From the NCBI GenBank assembly GCA_003162255.1, contig PMMJ01000248.1, positions 1 to 29,123 on the forward strand: a DNA stretch of 29,123 nt. The letters are read 5' to 3'. Made by a program: the position numbers and the translations under genes. Source of the DNA: Acidobacteriaceae bacterium (GTDB lineage: Bacteria; Acidobacteriota; Terriglobia; Terriglobales; Acidobacteriaceae). A model generated the notes under the pieces. It was not told the DNA's origin and made no database searches. It saw only the letters and a list, made by a program, of their open reading frames with translations. How positions within the stretch are numbered: position 1 is the first letter of the stretch; the number at the start of each line of letters is the position of its first letter. Positions 1 to 8,724 of this stretch are shown one piece after another.

Positions 1-335
1 ATTCTGAGAAGCTTCGGCTGGCATGGGGAATCTCCTTTTGGAGCCGGATTATCATCGCACGGTTCGACGGCGAAACGCGAGGGATGGGAGAAAGTGGTAG
101 TGGAGGAGTGAGGAGTTGCGTGCTCAGGTGGGTTCTCGGTATCTCAGGAACCAGCCCACAATTCGAGGTGTCTAAGTCTGTGTCGAGTTCGTTGATTCGA
201 GGGGTTGTTGATGCACCTTACTTTAGTGTCTTCTGCGAGGGCGGAAATCGGCGCGCAAGAAGGGCACCGGCGCGCGTTCCTCCAGTTGAAGAAGCAAGAT
301 ATGTGGTAGCAACAAACGAACTCCACGGAGACTCC
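1..335. other. Upstream region of the A2M gene, no gene supported
   Basis: The reading frame of the downstream A2M gene stays open back to position 84. The residues it would encode there look like random basic and serine-rich sequence, and no ribosome site precedes that ATG. I see no other gene, repeat or clear promoter in this stretch. It may include the end of a gene lying outside the window, but nothing recognisable remains. Confidence 0.5.
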
Positions 336-3300
336 ATGGACAACGGCGATCACCTCAGGAACCACGTCAGATTTATCCTCTCCACCCTCATCGTATTTCT
401 AGCCATCGTAGTTTTTGTCGGCCTGCAGCCATTTCAGGCGTCCGGCGGCGCGCCTTCTACCGCCGCAACTTATTCGCATGGATTGCTGCACCTGACTATT
501 GCTTATCATTCTACCCGCGCCGGAACTGGACATTTGACTATTGAAGTCCTTGATCCGGAAGACAACGTGCTGGGCCGCGCCGAACGGCAGGTTGAAGTGG
601 GCGCGGGACAAGGGCGGTGGCAAGACCAGATCAAGCTAGAGAAGGCGCTGCCGCTGGACGATCTGGTGTGGCATCGCGTCCGGTACCGCTTTGAATATGA
701 CGATAAGCAGACGGCGGCGCTCGAGGGCACGGAGTCCATCTCGCAAATCCTGCGCACGCCGGTCATTCACATCCTGGGGCAACAGTCTTACTTGAGTGGC
801 GGAGCGGCGGCGGTGCGCGTGATCGTCACCGACTCGAAAAACGAAGTCATTCCCGGGCGTGGATCGGTGCGAATCGAACTTGCCGGCACCGAGGATAAGG
901 CTTGGACGCTATTTACGGGCCAGCTGAATCGTCGGGGAACGACCGAAGCGCAGTTCCGCTTTCCTGCCAACTTAGTGGGCAGTTACAAGTTGCGCTATGT
1001 TGTGGATACTGCGATCGGCTCAACCGAGTTTACTCAGGAAGTGCGGTTGGAAGACAAGGTTTCAATTCTTCTTACTACCGAGAAGCCAATTTACCAGCCG
1101 GGGCAGACGATCCATGTGCGCGGGTTGGCGCTTGACCGCTCCGACCACGAGGCGGCGGCCAAGCACAAGCTGACATTCGAGCTTGAGGATTCTCGCGGTA
1201 ACAAGGTATTCAAAAAAGCTACCGAGACCGACGAGTTCGGCGTTGCCTCGGCCGAATTTGGACTGGCCGATGAAGTCAACCTGGGGACGTACCACCTGCG
1301 CGCGCTGATGTTCGGTTCGGGAATGGGCGACGCCGAGGCTCCTACGAATACGGCGGAGATCGCGCTCAATGTCGAACGCTACGTGCTGCCGAAATTCAAG
1401 GTGGCGGTGGAGTTCAGCGAGAACGGCAAGAAGCAGAAGCGCGGCTACCAACCGGGCGATCACGTCATTGGGACAGTGCGATCCAACTATTTTTTTGGCA
1501 AGCCGGTGGACCACGCCGAGATCAGCGTCAAGGCTTCCGCTATGGATGTCGCGGTGTTTGAAGTAGCGTCGGCCCAAGGGAAGACGGACTCCGACGGAGC
1601 CTATCGCTTTGATATTCAACTGCCGAAATACTTTGCCGGACGGCCTTTGAGCCACGGCGCGGCTCGCGTGCTGATTGAGGCCACGGTGAAAGACTCGGCC
1701 GGCCACGCGGAAACTCGCGGCGAACCGATTACGGTCAGCGAATCGCCGCTGCTGATTACGGCGGTTCCGGAGGGTGGCACGCTGGTCCCGAATCTGGAGA
1801 ACCAGGTGTTTGTTTTGACTTCCTATCCCGATGGAACTCCGGCGAAGACCGACGTGGTCGTTCACGCCGCTGGGAATTCGGATCAACACGTGAACACAGA
1901 CGATGGCGGCGTTGCGGTGGCTCGCGTTAAGGCGGGAAGCGGCGGCGAAACTTTGGAGATTGACGCTAGCGATCAGGAAGGAGAGCACGCGTCCAGCAAA
2001 GTCGAACTGCAGAGTCGCGTGGGCGAGGACCAGATTCTGCTGCGCACGGAACGCGCCGTGTACCGCGCCGGCGAGCGCATACAACTCAAAGTCTTTTCTA
2101 CCAAGGCTCGCGGGGCCGCTTACGTGGACATTGTCAAAGAAGGACAGACGATCGAGACGCGCGATTTGGAACTCGAAAACGGCGAGGCGGCACTTTCTTT
2201 GACGGCTGGGCCGGAGATGGCGGGGACGGTCGATATTAGTGCTTACCTTTTCGGTCGGGACGCACGCCCGGTGGGAGACCATCGCTTGATTTTTGTGCAA
2301 CCGGCGGATGAGTTGAAGATTGAGACGGTGGCGGATGCTCCTGTTTATAAACCGGGCGGGGAGGCGCGAATCCAATTTCGCGTGACTAACTCGCGCGGGC
2401 AGGGCGTTCATGCCGCGCTTGGATTGCAGGTGGTGGATGAAGCCGTGTTTGCGCTGGCGGAGAAGCAGCCAGGATTTGCCAAGGTGTTCTTCTATCTCGA
2501 GCAGGAAGTGATGAAGCCGCGCTATGAGATTCATTCCATCGGCATGCCGGAAATTGTGGAACCGGTGGAGAAGTCGCAGGTCGAACAGCGCGACCGGGCG
2601 GCTCGGGCTTTGTTTTCGGCTACTGAGATTGTGAATCCGAATAAGTTTGAGGCGGAATTCGGCAAAGATGTGCCGATGGCCAAGTACGGCGAATATAGGG
2701 GACGCTACCAGGCGGGTTTTCAGAAACAGGCAAATCAGTTAGCGAAAGATCTCAGCAAGGCTTACGACGAAAATCCAAAGGCGGACGATCCGGCTCGGAT
2801 CTACGCGAAGCTCGCGCAGGCAGGCGGGGCGGAGTTTCGCGATGCGTGGGGCACGAACTTCACTTTTGAACGGGCGCGCTGGGATTCCAGAAAAACGTAC
2901 TGTGTGCTGCGCAGCGCGGGTCCGGATGGGCAGCTTAACAACGGCGACGATCTGCAGGCTTATCTTTTATTTCAACGCAAGAAGGTGGTCGGCCGTTCAG
3001 AATCGGGCAGCATCGGAGTGAATATCGAACATGATCGCGGGCCGTTCAATGGTCTGGGGGAGATCGTGGGAACGGTTACCGACGCCAGCGGGGCCGTCGT
3101 GCCGGGAGCCAGTATCGAGGTGCGGGAAATCTCCGTCGCGAAGCCTCGCACCGCGACCGCCAATGCAGCCGGGCAATTTAGTTTGTCGGGACTGCCTGCG
3201 GGTGAGTACGCAGTTCGAGTGTCCATGGCTGGGTTCAGGACCGCTTCGCAGGGACTCACTCTGCACGCGCGCGACCGCGCGGTGCTTTCGGCAAATCTGT

Positions 3301-5678
3301 CGGTTGGCAACGTCACAGAGACGGTTGAGGTCAGCGGAGCGAATATGGCCGTTGAGACCGAAGCGATGGTGGTTAACGGGATCCCAAGTGGCGCGGCTGG
3401 AGGGGTTATCGGAGGCGTCATCAATAACATGCCGCTCCAGGGCCGCAACTTCGCGCAACTTCAGGCACCCAGCGCCATGCCTAAACGCATAAGCAAGGAG
3501 ATGGCTGCCGATAGCACGACTGACGCCAGGAAAGACTCCGGAGCGTCCGGCGCGCACGTACGCTCCTATTTCCCCGAGGCGCTTTACATCAATCCCGAGA
3601 TCATCACCGATAAGGATGGGCGCGCCAGCATTGTGATTCCGATGGCCGATTCCATCACGACGTGGCGGATGGCGATGATCGCTTCCACCGAACACGGTGC
3701 GCTGGGCACGTCCACTTCGAGCCTGAAGGTGTTTCAGGATTTCTTTGTCGATCTCGATTTGCCGGTCACGCTCACGCAGGGAGACCGGGTTTCGATTCCG
3801 GTGGCCATCTACAACTACTCGGGTTCGCCTGGCGACGTTAACTTGCGACTCGATGCGGACAGTTGGTTCTCACTGGTCGATGACGTGAGCGAGAAATCGG
3901 TCACGGTAGAGTCGTCGCGCGTCGGAGGATCGCAGTTCACGATCGAAGCCAAGCGCATCGGGAAGTTCAAGCTCACGCTTTCGGCACGCATGAAGGGTGG
4001 AGCGGATCGTGCCGACATCGTGGTTCGGGAGATCGAAGTCATTCCCAACGGGCGCGAGCAGAACTTGGTGTTCAACGGGCGACTGGAAACGACGGTGCAG
4101 CACGAGGTCGATTTTCCGGCTAACGCCATTCCTGAGGCCAGCAAGATTTTTGTGCGGCTTTATCCCGGCCCGCTTAGCCAGGTCGTCGAAGGCATGGATA
4201 GCATTCTGCGCATGCCGGGTGGCTGCTTTGAGCAGACTTCTTCGAGCACTTATCCCAACGTGTTGGCGCTCGATTACATGAAGCGCACTAAGAAGCTCAC
4301 TCCGGAGGTGCATGCCAAGGCGGAGGGATACATCGCCAATGGCTATCAACGGCTGCTGACGTTCGAGGTTCCCGGTGGAGGATTCTCGTGGTTCGGCCAG
4401 GCTCCCGCCAACAAAATCCTTACTGCTTACGGGCTGATGGAGTTCTACGACATGTCGAAGGTCTACGACGTGGATCCGAAACTCATCTCGCGAACGCAGC
4501 AGTGGCTTGCCGGGCAGCAGCAGGGGGATGGAAGCTGGAAGCCCGACACCTCCTTTATTAATGAGGGCGCAACGAATCGCTTCAACTCGGACGTGCTGCG
4601 GATCACGGCTTACATCGCCTGGTCGCTCGAGAACACGGGATACCAGGGAACAGCCGTCGAACAAGCCAAGCAGTTTGTCGAAAAGCACATGAACGCGAAA
4701 ATGGACTCCTACACCTTGGCGGTGGTGGCTAACTTCGCCACCGACTATGGCAAGGATAGGGAGTTCACTCGCCGGGCGATGCAGCTTCTGCTTGATGCAC
4801 GCACAGAAAAGGATGAGCAGGCATGGTGGAGCGCAGACGAAACCGGCGTCTACTCCACGGGCGCAAGCGCGAGCGTGGAGACCACGGGACTGGCGGCGCA
4901 GGCGCTGCTTAAGTGGGGTGAGGCGTCGGGCACGGCGCGCAAAGCGATGAGTTACCTTGCATCCAAGAAAGACGCTGGCGGAACCTGGGGCACGACCCAG
5001 GCGACGATCATGGCGCTGCGGGCTTTATTGCTGGCGACCGAAAAAGGCGCTTCCGACGTTCGCGGCACGCTGGTGGTCTTGCTCAATGGCAAGCCCGCCG
5101 AAAAGCTTGTCCTGACGCCGGAGAACAACGATCTGCTGCATCAGTTCGTGTTCAAGGACATCGATTCGCAAGGCGCGGGCACGGTTGAAATCCAATTCGA
5201 GGGCAAGGGCGGGCTGGCTTATCAGGTGGTGGGGAGCTATTTCCTTCCCTGGGATCAGAAGCCGGCGGGCGAAGCGCTCTCCATCGATGTGGCTTATGAC
5301 CGCACGCAGCTGGCGCAGAACGACATCGCTACGGCGAGCGCGACGGTCAGGAACAATCTGAACAAAACGGCCAACATGGTGATGGTCGATCTCGGTATTC
5401 CGCCGGGGTTTGACCTGCTTAGCGAAGACTTGCAGGACTACCAGGAAAAGAGCGCGGGCCGGAAGAGTGGCCATTTGTCGAAGTTCAGCCTTACGGCGAC
5501 GCAGGCCATTCTCTACTTCGATTCGTTCGCTCCGGGTGACACGGTCACGGTGAAGTTCAGGCTGCGGGCTAAGTACCCGATCCGCGCTCGGACGTTTAAG
5601 TCGCGTGTCTATGAGTACTATGATCCCGAGGTAAGCTCGATCGCGCGGCCGGTGCAGCTGGAGGTGCACAAGCGCTAG
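336..5678 (+). CDS. Alpha-2-macroglobulin family protein with thioester and chimeric bait region
   Basis: Large envelope protein (1780 residues) of the bacterial alpha-2-macroglobulin family, which traps attacking proteases by bait cleavage and thioester coupling. I chose ATG 336 because GGAG lies 5 bases upstream and a hydrophobic export or anchor segment follows (about residues 13-32, no lipobox cysteine). The MG2 domain starts near residue 244 with the TEKPIYQPGQ motif, MG3 follows, and the bait-region domain (LGLQVVDEAVFAL) lies around 690-710. Residues about 836-870 resemble a pseudopilin C-terminus, and 906-1047 are a carboxypeptidase-regulatory-like module. The A2M core (SYFPEALYINPEIITD) starts near 1077. 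The thioester motif is C1297-F-E-Q1300, within an alpha-helical thioester domain, and a receptor-binding-like beta domain ends the protein. No pbpC partner gene is adjacent, unlike many proteobacterial loci. The family call is secure; the target protease is unknown. Confidence 0.93.
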   Translation: MDNGDHLRNHVRFILSTLIVFLAIVVFVGLQPFQASGGAPSTAATYSHGLLHLTIAYHSTRAGTGHLTIEVLDPEDNVLGRAERQVEVGAGQGRWQDQIKLEKALPLDDLVWHRVRYRFEYDDKQTAALEGTESISQILRTPVIHILGQQSYLSGGAAAVRVIVTDSKNEVIPGRGSVRIELAGTEDKAWTLFTGQLNRRGTTEAQFRFPANLVGSYKLRYVVDTAIGSTEFTQEVRLEDKVSILLTTEKPIYQPGQTIHVRGLALDRSDHEAAAKHKLTFELEDSRGNKVFKKATETDEFGVASAEFGLADEVNLGTYHLRALMFGSGMGDAEAPTNTAEIALNVERYVLPKFKVAVEFSENGKKQKRGYQPGDHVIGTVRSNYFFGKPVDHAEISVKASAMDVAVFEVASAQGKTDSDGAYRFDIQLPKYFAGRPLSHGAARVLIEATVKDSAGHAETRGEPITVSESPLLITAVPEGGTLVPNLENQVFVLTSYPDGTPAKTDVVVHAAGNSDQHVNTDDGGVAVARVKAGSGGETLEIDASDQEGEHASSKVELQSRVGEDQILLRTERAVYRAGERIQLKVFSTKARGAAYVDIVKEGQTIETRDLELENGEAALSLTAGPEMAGTVDISAYLFGRDARPVGDHRLIFVQPADELKIETVADAPVYKPGGEARIQFRVTNSRGQGVHAALGLQVVDEAVFALAEKQPGFAKVFFYLEQEVMKPRYEIHSIGMPEIVEPVEKSQVEQRDRAARALFSATEIVNPNKFEAEFGKDVPMAKYGEYRGRYQAGFQKQANQLAKDLSKAYDENPKADDPARIYAKLAQAGGAEFRDAWGTNFTFERARWDSRKTYCVLRSAGPDGQLNNGDDLQAYLLFQRKKVVGRSESGSIGVNIEHDRGPFNGLGEIVGTVTDASGAVVPGASIEVREISVAKPRTATANAAGQFSLSGLPAGEYAVRVSMAGFRTASQGLTLHARDRAVLSANLSVGNVTETVEVSGANMAVETEAMVVNGIPSGAAGGVIGGVINNMPLQGRNFAQLQAPSAMPKRISKEMAADSTTDARKDSGASGAHVRSYFPEALYINPEIITDKDGRASIVIPMADSITTWRMAMIASTEHGALGTSTSSLKVFQDFFVDLDLPVTLTQGDRVSIPVAIYNYSGSPGDVNLRLDADSWFSLVDDVSEKSVTVESSRVGGSQFTIEAKRIGKFKLTLSARMKGGADRADIVVREIEVIPNGREQNLVFNGRLETTVQHEVDFPANAIPEASKIFVRLYPGPLSQVVEGMDSILRMPGGCFEQTSSSTYPNVLALDYMKRTKKLTPEVHAKAEGYIANGYQRLLTFEVPGGGFSWFGQAPANKILTAYGLMEFYDMSKVYDVDPKLISRTQQWLAGQQQGDGSWKPDTSFINEGATNRFNSDVLRITAYIAWSLENTGYQGTAVEQAKQFVEKHMNAKMDSYTLAVVANFATDYGKDREFTRRAMQLLLDARTEKDEQAWWSADETGVYSTGASASVETTGLAAQALLKWGEASGTARKAMSYLASKKDAGGTWGTTQATIMALRALLLATEKGASDVRGTLVVLLNGKPAEKLVLTPENNDLLHQFVFKDIDSQGAGTVEIQFEGKGGLAYQVVGSYFLPWDQKPAGEALSIDVAYDRTQLAQNDIATASATVRNNLNKTANMVMVDLGIPPGFDLLSEDLQDYQEKSAGRKSGHLSKFSLTATQAILYFDSFAPGDTVTVKFRLRAKYPIRARTFKSRVYEYYDPEVSSIARPVQLEVHKR
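3051..3473 (+). other. Oar-like carboxypeptidase-regulatory module inside the A2M gene
   Basis: About 141 residues read as the N-terminal part of an Oar-like TonB-dependent receptor. First comes the GTVTDASGAVVPGASI strand pair, then AAGQFSLSGLPAGEYAV, then the EVSGANMAVETEA segment. It ends in a sequence very like the receptor plug start (NNMPLQGRNFAQL). It lies directly before the A2M core domain, where a bait region is expected. The resemblance is from memory of the families and was not searched. Confidence 0.75.
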
Positions 5679-5724
5679 TACCGTGACCGCGAGATTGTTG
5701 CAACGGTTGATTTGAGATTGCCAG

Positions 5725-5777
5725 TGGAGCGCCTGGCGTCCCCGCCCGGCTGGACGGGCGAGACGCCCGTCGCTCCA
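5725..5777. repeat. Dispersed hairpin repeat, copy 1
   Basis: The core is GACGGGCG (5753-5760), AGA, CGCCCGTC (5764-5771), a perfect 8-bp stem. Outer arms TGGAGCG (5725-5731) and CGCTCCA (5771-5777) also pair. The same core recurs near 21251, 22231, 23909 and 26594. Confidence 0.8.
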
Positions 5778-5824
5778 TTGGATGACTCGTTACGCGGTCA
5801 CGCGAATCCAGAGTTGATGCAGCT

Positions 5825-5880
5825 GCCGAGCTGCGCTCGGCTTGGACCCTTCGGCTTCGCTCAGGGCAGGCTCGCGGGGG
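5825..5880. repeat. Hairpin plus CTTCGGCTTCGCTCAGGG-type repeat
   Basis: GCCGAG (5825-5830) pairs with CTCGGC (5836-5841), matching the first hairpin of the dispersed repeat at 23893. It is followed by a stretch containing CCCTTCGGCTTCGCTCAGGG. On the other strand that stretch reads as the CPERSRRVQAE peptide often seen in spurious predicted proteins from several phyla, including Acidobacteriota. It is a repeat, not a gene. Confidence 0.6.
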
Positions 5881-5983
5881 GCCCGTCACCACACGAGCTT
5901 AGATTCAGGGTAGAACTCGATAAAACGTGACTTGGGTAATAACGTTGTTGTTTCTCCTGTCCGGTTCCGGTCTTTAGCAACTC

Positions 5984-5989
5984 TATAAT
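5984..5989 (+). promoter_or_regulatory. TATAAT -10 box directly before a GTG start
   Basis: A perfect TATAAT ends 6 bases before the GTG at 5996, so transcription would begin at or next to the start codon and give a leaderless mRNA. No good -35 hexamer is visible at the usual distance and there is no Shine-Dalgarno sequence. Confidence 0.5.
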
Positions 5990-5995
5990 TTTGCT

Positions 5996-8509
5996 GTGAC
6001 CAGACCATCCAAGGGCGGCGAAGTTTTCCTCGTTGTTTTTGGGCTGATTTTTGTGGCCGCTGGAGTCTTTTTCGCTAGCGGTCTTTTATTCAGTCCTCCC
6101 GGCCAGGTTCATGGGAATCGCTGGGTGGGAGTGCTGGTTTCGACGATCTTTATCCTGGTGGGCGGCGGGATCGTTTACGCCGGCATTTACGGGGACCGCA
6201 AATTACAGGAGCAAGCGGCAGCCGAGCAGTCCAATCCGGAATCCCCGTGGCTGTGGCGGAAGGACTGGGCGGCTCGGCGAGCGGAAAGCAAGAACCGCAA
6301 CAGCGCCGCCGGTCTTTGGATGGCGGCGATTTTTGTGAATGCGATTGTATTCACGGTCGCGGCCACGACCGTGCCCGCACTGTGGCGCACTTCCGATCCC
6401 AAGGCCTTCTTTCCGCTTGCCTTCTGCCTGGTGGGCGTCGTTCTGGCGGGCGCGGCGATTCGGGCGAGCATTCGGCGAAAACGCTTTGGCCAAACCTACT
6501 TTGAGTTCTCCGCGCTGCCGTTTTCTCCGGGCCAGTCGCTTAGTGGCCTGATTCACTTGCGCTTCAACACCGAGGCCAAACACGGCATTGATCTGAGCCT
6601 TTCCTGTGTGCGCCATGTCAGCACCAGTTCGGGTAAGGATCGTTACGTCCAGGAGAGCGTTCTTTGGCAAGCGGACAAGAATGTGCCGCAAGAACTGCTC
6701 ATGCCCGGACCCATGGGCGATGCCACGATCCCGGTGGACTTCAGCATACCGAGCGACGCATATGAGTCGAATCACGACCAGCCGCTCGACCAGGTCCTCT
6801 GGCTTTTGCACGCGCACGCGGATGTTCCGGGCGTGGGTTATTCGGACGATTTTGAGGTGCCGGTTTTCCGGCTTACCCCATCGCAGGCCTCAGGCTCAGA
6901 GCCAACAGCTTCCTTTTTGAGCGAGGCGCAGGGCGGAGCCGCTCCGCCTGCCTTCCAATCCGATGCCTCCGACGTGGCCCCTCCCAGGGACCCGAAGGTT
7001 GTCGTCTCGGTCGGGATGAACGGCAACACGGAATTTTACTTTCCGGCTTTTCGCAACCTGTCCCAGGTTTTGATGCTGGCCCTCTTCACTGCGGTTTGGA
7101 CGGGCATCGTTTATTTTCTCGCACATTCCAAAGCGCCCTGGTTTTTCGCTCCGGTGTTCGGGTTCTTTGACCTCTTCCTGATTTACGGACTGATGCAAGC
7201 GGCGATGGGTTCGTTTCGCATCGAGGTGGGCAACGGGAGGATCGTCTTCCGTCGAGCGCTGCTCGGCATTGGGGCAGCTCATGAAATTCCCTTCTCTGAT
7301 ATTGCCCAGATTTTGACCGTGACCCGTGCGCAACAACAAGGTGCGCGAGCTTCTTACTCTCTTCGCTTGCAGACCAGGGATGGGAGGAAGTTGACGCTCG
7401 CGGACGCGATCGATAGCCGTCAGGAAGCGCGCTGGGTCGCTGCCCGGCTGGAAACGCTCGCCGGCCTGAAACTCGACACTCACGTCGCGGTCGACGCCGG
7501 TCTCGGGGGCTATGGTCCGCCACCGCAACGCGGACTAGCACGATCAGGATCGCCCGCGGCGTTTCGACGCAATAGTCCAGTCGGCATTGCGATAGGGCTT
7601 GCCTTCTTTCTTGCCTGGACGGGGTTTGTCGGCTACCGGGTCTTCTCTGCGAGGCAGGGACAGCCGAAGCGTATTTCCAAAGTCGGCGCACCAACTAAAC
7701 GTCCGCTGCAGCAGGTGGCTTACTCGCCGCTCACAGAGATGGATGTGCAGCGTCTGCAAACACTGCCGGAACAGGCGCAGGCGGAAGAACTGCTGGCCCG
7801 GGCGATTCAGCACGATCCCCGCGCGCTCGACTTGTTCGAGCAGAAGATTGGCGTCTGGCACAATATCACGCGCACGGCGCACATGAACGAATTGGAGGTG
7901 CGCTCGAGTTTCTCCACCGATCTGCGCGTTCGCTACGCCAACGCCGATCTCAATCTGGCCATCGACGGATTGCCGAAAACCGACGACTCGGCGGAACAGC
8001 TCATCGCGCAAGCACAAGCCGACCCCGCGCATCGCGCTTACAGCGTGTACCACATGGGAATGCTGGCTGGACGCGGCGTGGGCTATGATCGCATCTATCC
8101 CGTCCTCGTGGACTACGCCAAGCATGACCCCAACCCACAGGTGCGCCAGTGGGCGGTCGAGGGCATGCGCTATCTTGGCACCAATGAGGCTCTTGGCGAA
8201 CTCTTCGATTCCTTTACGCACGACCCATCCAACGCGGTGCGCGATCGCGCGGGCTGCAACGTGTCCGACTGCGGCAACTTCAAGCGCAAGCAGCGCATGC
8301 GAATGGTGCCCCGACTGATCGAGGTAGCGGCCGATCCCCAGACTACTCCACAAATGCGCAACTGGGCCTTTCTGGCGTTGCATGAAATCACCGACGCAAC
8401 CCTGCCTGCCAACGCATCGGTGTGGCAGGACTGGTATACGCAACATGGGGCGGAAAAGACGGCGGAGTTCGAACGGCTGGACTGGTGGAAGGTCCGCGGC
8501 GATCAATAG
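5996..8509 (+). CDS. Multi-spanning membrane protein with HEAT-like C-terminus, function unknown
   Basis: I do not recognise a named family for this 837-residue protein. Hydrophobic segments lie near residues 9-31, 42-64, 104-130, 137-158, 355-375, 382-403 and 529-552. The soluble part at about 165-300 contains an FSPGQSLSGLIHLRF strand pattern, suggesting a beta domain. A PH-like stretch around 405-480 (FRIEVGNGRIVFRRALLG) follows the sixth segment. The region after the last helix (about 580-820) is soluble and helical, with HEAT-like repeats such as DPNPQVRQWAVEGMRYLG and DPSNAVRDRA. The GTG start is in frame directly after a TATAAT box and suggests leaderless translation; the next in-frame ATG would cut the first helix. 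A low-complexity stretch near 297-325 carries an in-frame palindrome. The envelope location is inferred from the helices. Confidence 0.75.
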   Translation: MTRPSKGGEVFLVVFGLIFVAAGVFFASGLLFSPPGQVHGNRWVGVLVSTIFILVGGGIVYAGIYGDRKLQEQAAAEQSNPESPWLWRKDWAARRAESKNRNSAAGLWMAAIFVNAIVFTVAATTVPALWRTSDPKAFFPLAFCLVGVVLAGAAIRASIRRKRFGQTYFEFSALPFSPGQSLSGLIHLRFNTEAKHGIDLSLSCVRHVSTSSGKDRYVQESVLWQADKNVPQELLMPGPMGDATIPVDFSIPSDAYESNHDQPLDQVLWLLHAHADVPGVGYSDDFEVPVFRLTPSQASGSEPTASFLSEAQGGAAPPAFQSDASDVAPPRDPKVVVSVGMNGNTEFYFPAFRNLSQVLMLALFTAVWTGIVYFLAHSKAPWFFAPVFGFFDLFLIYGLMQAAMGSFRIEVGNGRIVFRRALLGIGAAHEIPFSDIAQILTVTRAQQQGARASYSLRLQTRDGRKLTLADAIDSRQEARWVAARLETLAGLKLDTHVAVDAGLGGYGPPPQRGLARSGSPAAFRRNSPVGIAIGLAFFLAWTGFVGYRVFSARQGQPKRISKVGAPTKRPLQQVAYSPLTEMDVQRLQTLPEQAQAEELLARAIQHDPRALDLFEQKIGVWHNITRTAHMNELEVRSSFSTDLRVRYANADLNLAIDGLPKTDDSAEQLIAQAQADPAHRAYSVYHMGMLAGRGVGYDRIYPVLVDYAKHDPNPQVRQWAVEGMRYLGTNEALGELFDSFTHDPSNAVRDRAGCNVSDCGNFKRKQRMRMVPRLIEVAADPQTTPQMRNWAFLALHEITDATLPANASVWQDWYTQHGAEKTAEFERLDWWKVRGDQ

Positions 8510-8724
8510 CAGCAAGCCGCCTGCTCGCATTGGCAGACGGAGGCGCGCGCGTCAGCCAAGAAGATTGTGCCTGAAGGTTGTGTGTATTATTGGTTCCGGC
8601 TGGGTCTGGAGCAATCGTGATGATCCACCGCCAACAGCCGCTGTTGCCAGTTGGTCTCAAATGCAGGCAGGTTCCAGCAGTCGGAGACAAACAATTCACT
8701 ACTCAGGTTGAAAGGAGACAAGCC

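Larger units (their letters stand above)
5679..5995. other. Repeat-rich intergenic region
   Basis: This gap between the A2M gene and the next membrane protein contains no convincing gene. It holds a hairpin repeat at 5725-5777, a second small hairpin at 5825-5841, a different repeat at about 5842-5880, and the TATAAT box at 5984-5989. Short open frames here on both strands are translations of the repeats. Confidence 0.6.

Noticed and set aside
84..335. Longer start of the A2M gene at ATG 84
   Set aside because: The extra 84 residues lack a ribosome site and would bury the export segment; ATG 336 has GGAG at the right distance.
1062..2534. A 490-codon open frame on the minus strand inside the A2M gene
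   Set aside because: It lies opposite a well-supported protein, its product has no recognisable domain, and it is rich in Arg, Leu and His, as expected from a GC-rich antisense frame.
5596..5892. Minus-strand ORF with CPERSRRVQAE peptide
   Set aside because: This peptide is the translation of a widespread DNA repeat and is not evidence for a gene.
8600..8700. Possible cobalamin riboswitch before the operon (AGTCGGAGAC at 8679 resembles part of a B12 box, with GCCGCTGTTGCC nearby)
   Set aside because: The rest of the conserved core and the spacing do not fit a cobalamin riboswitch, and the flanking bases of the box are wrong. A covariance search would settle it.
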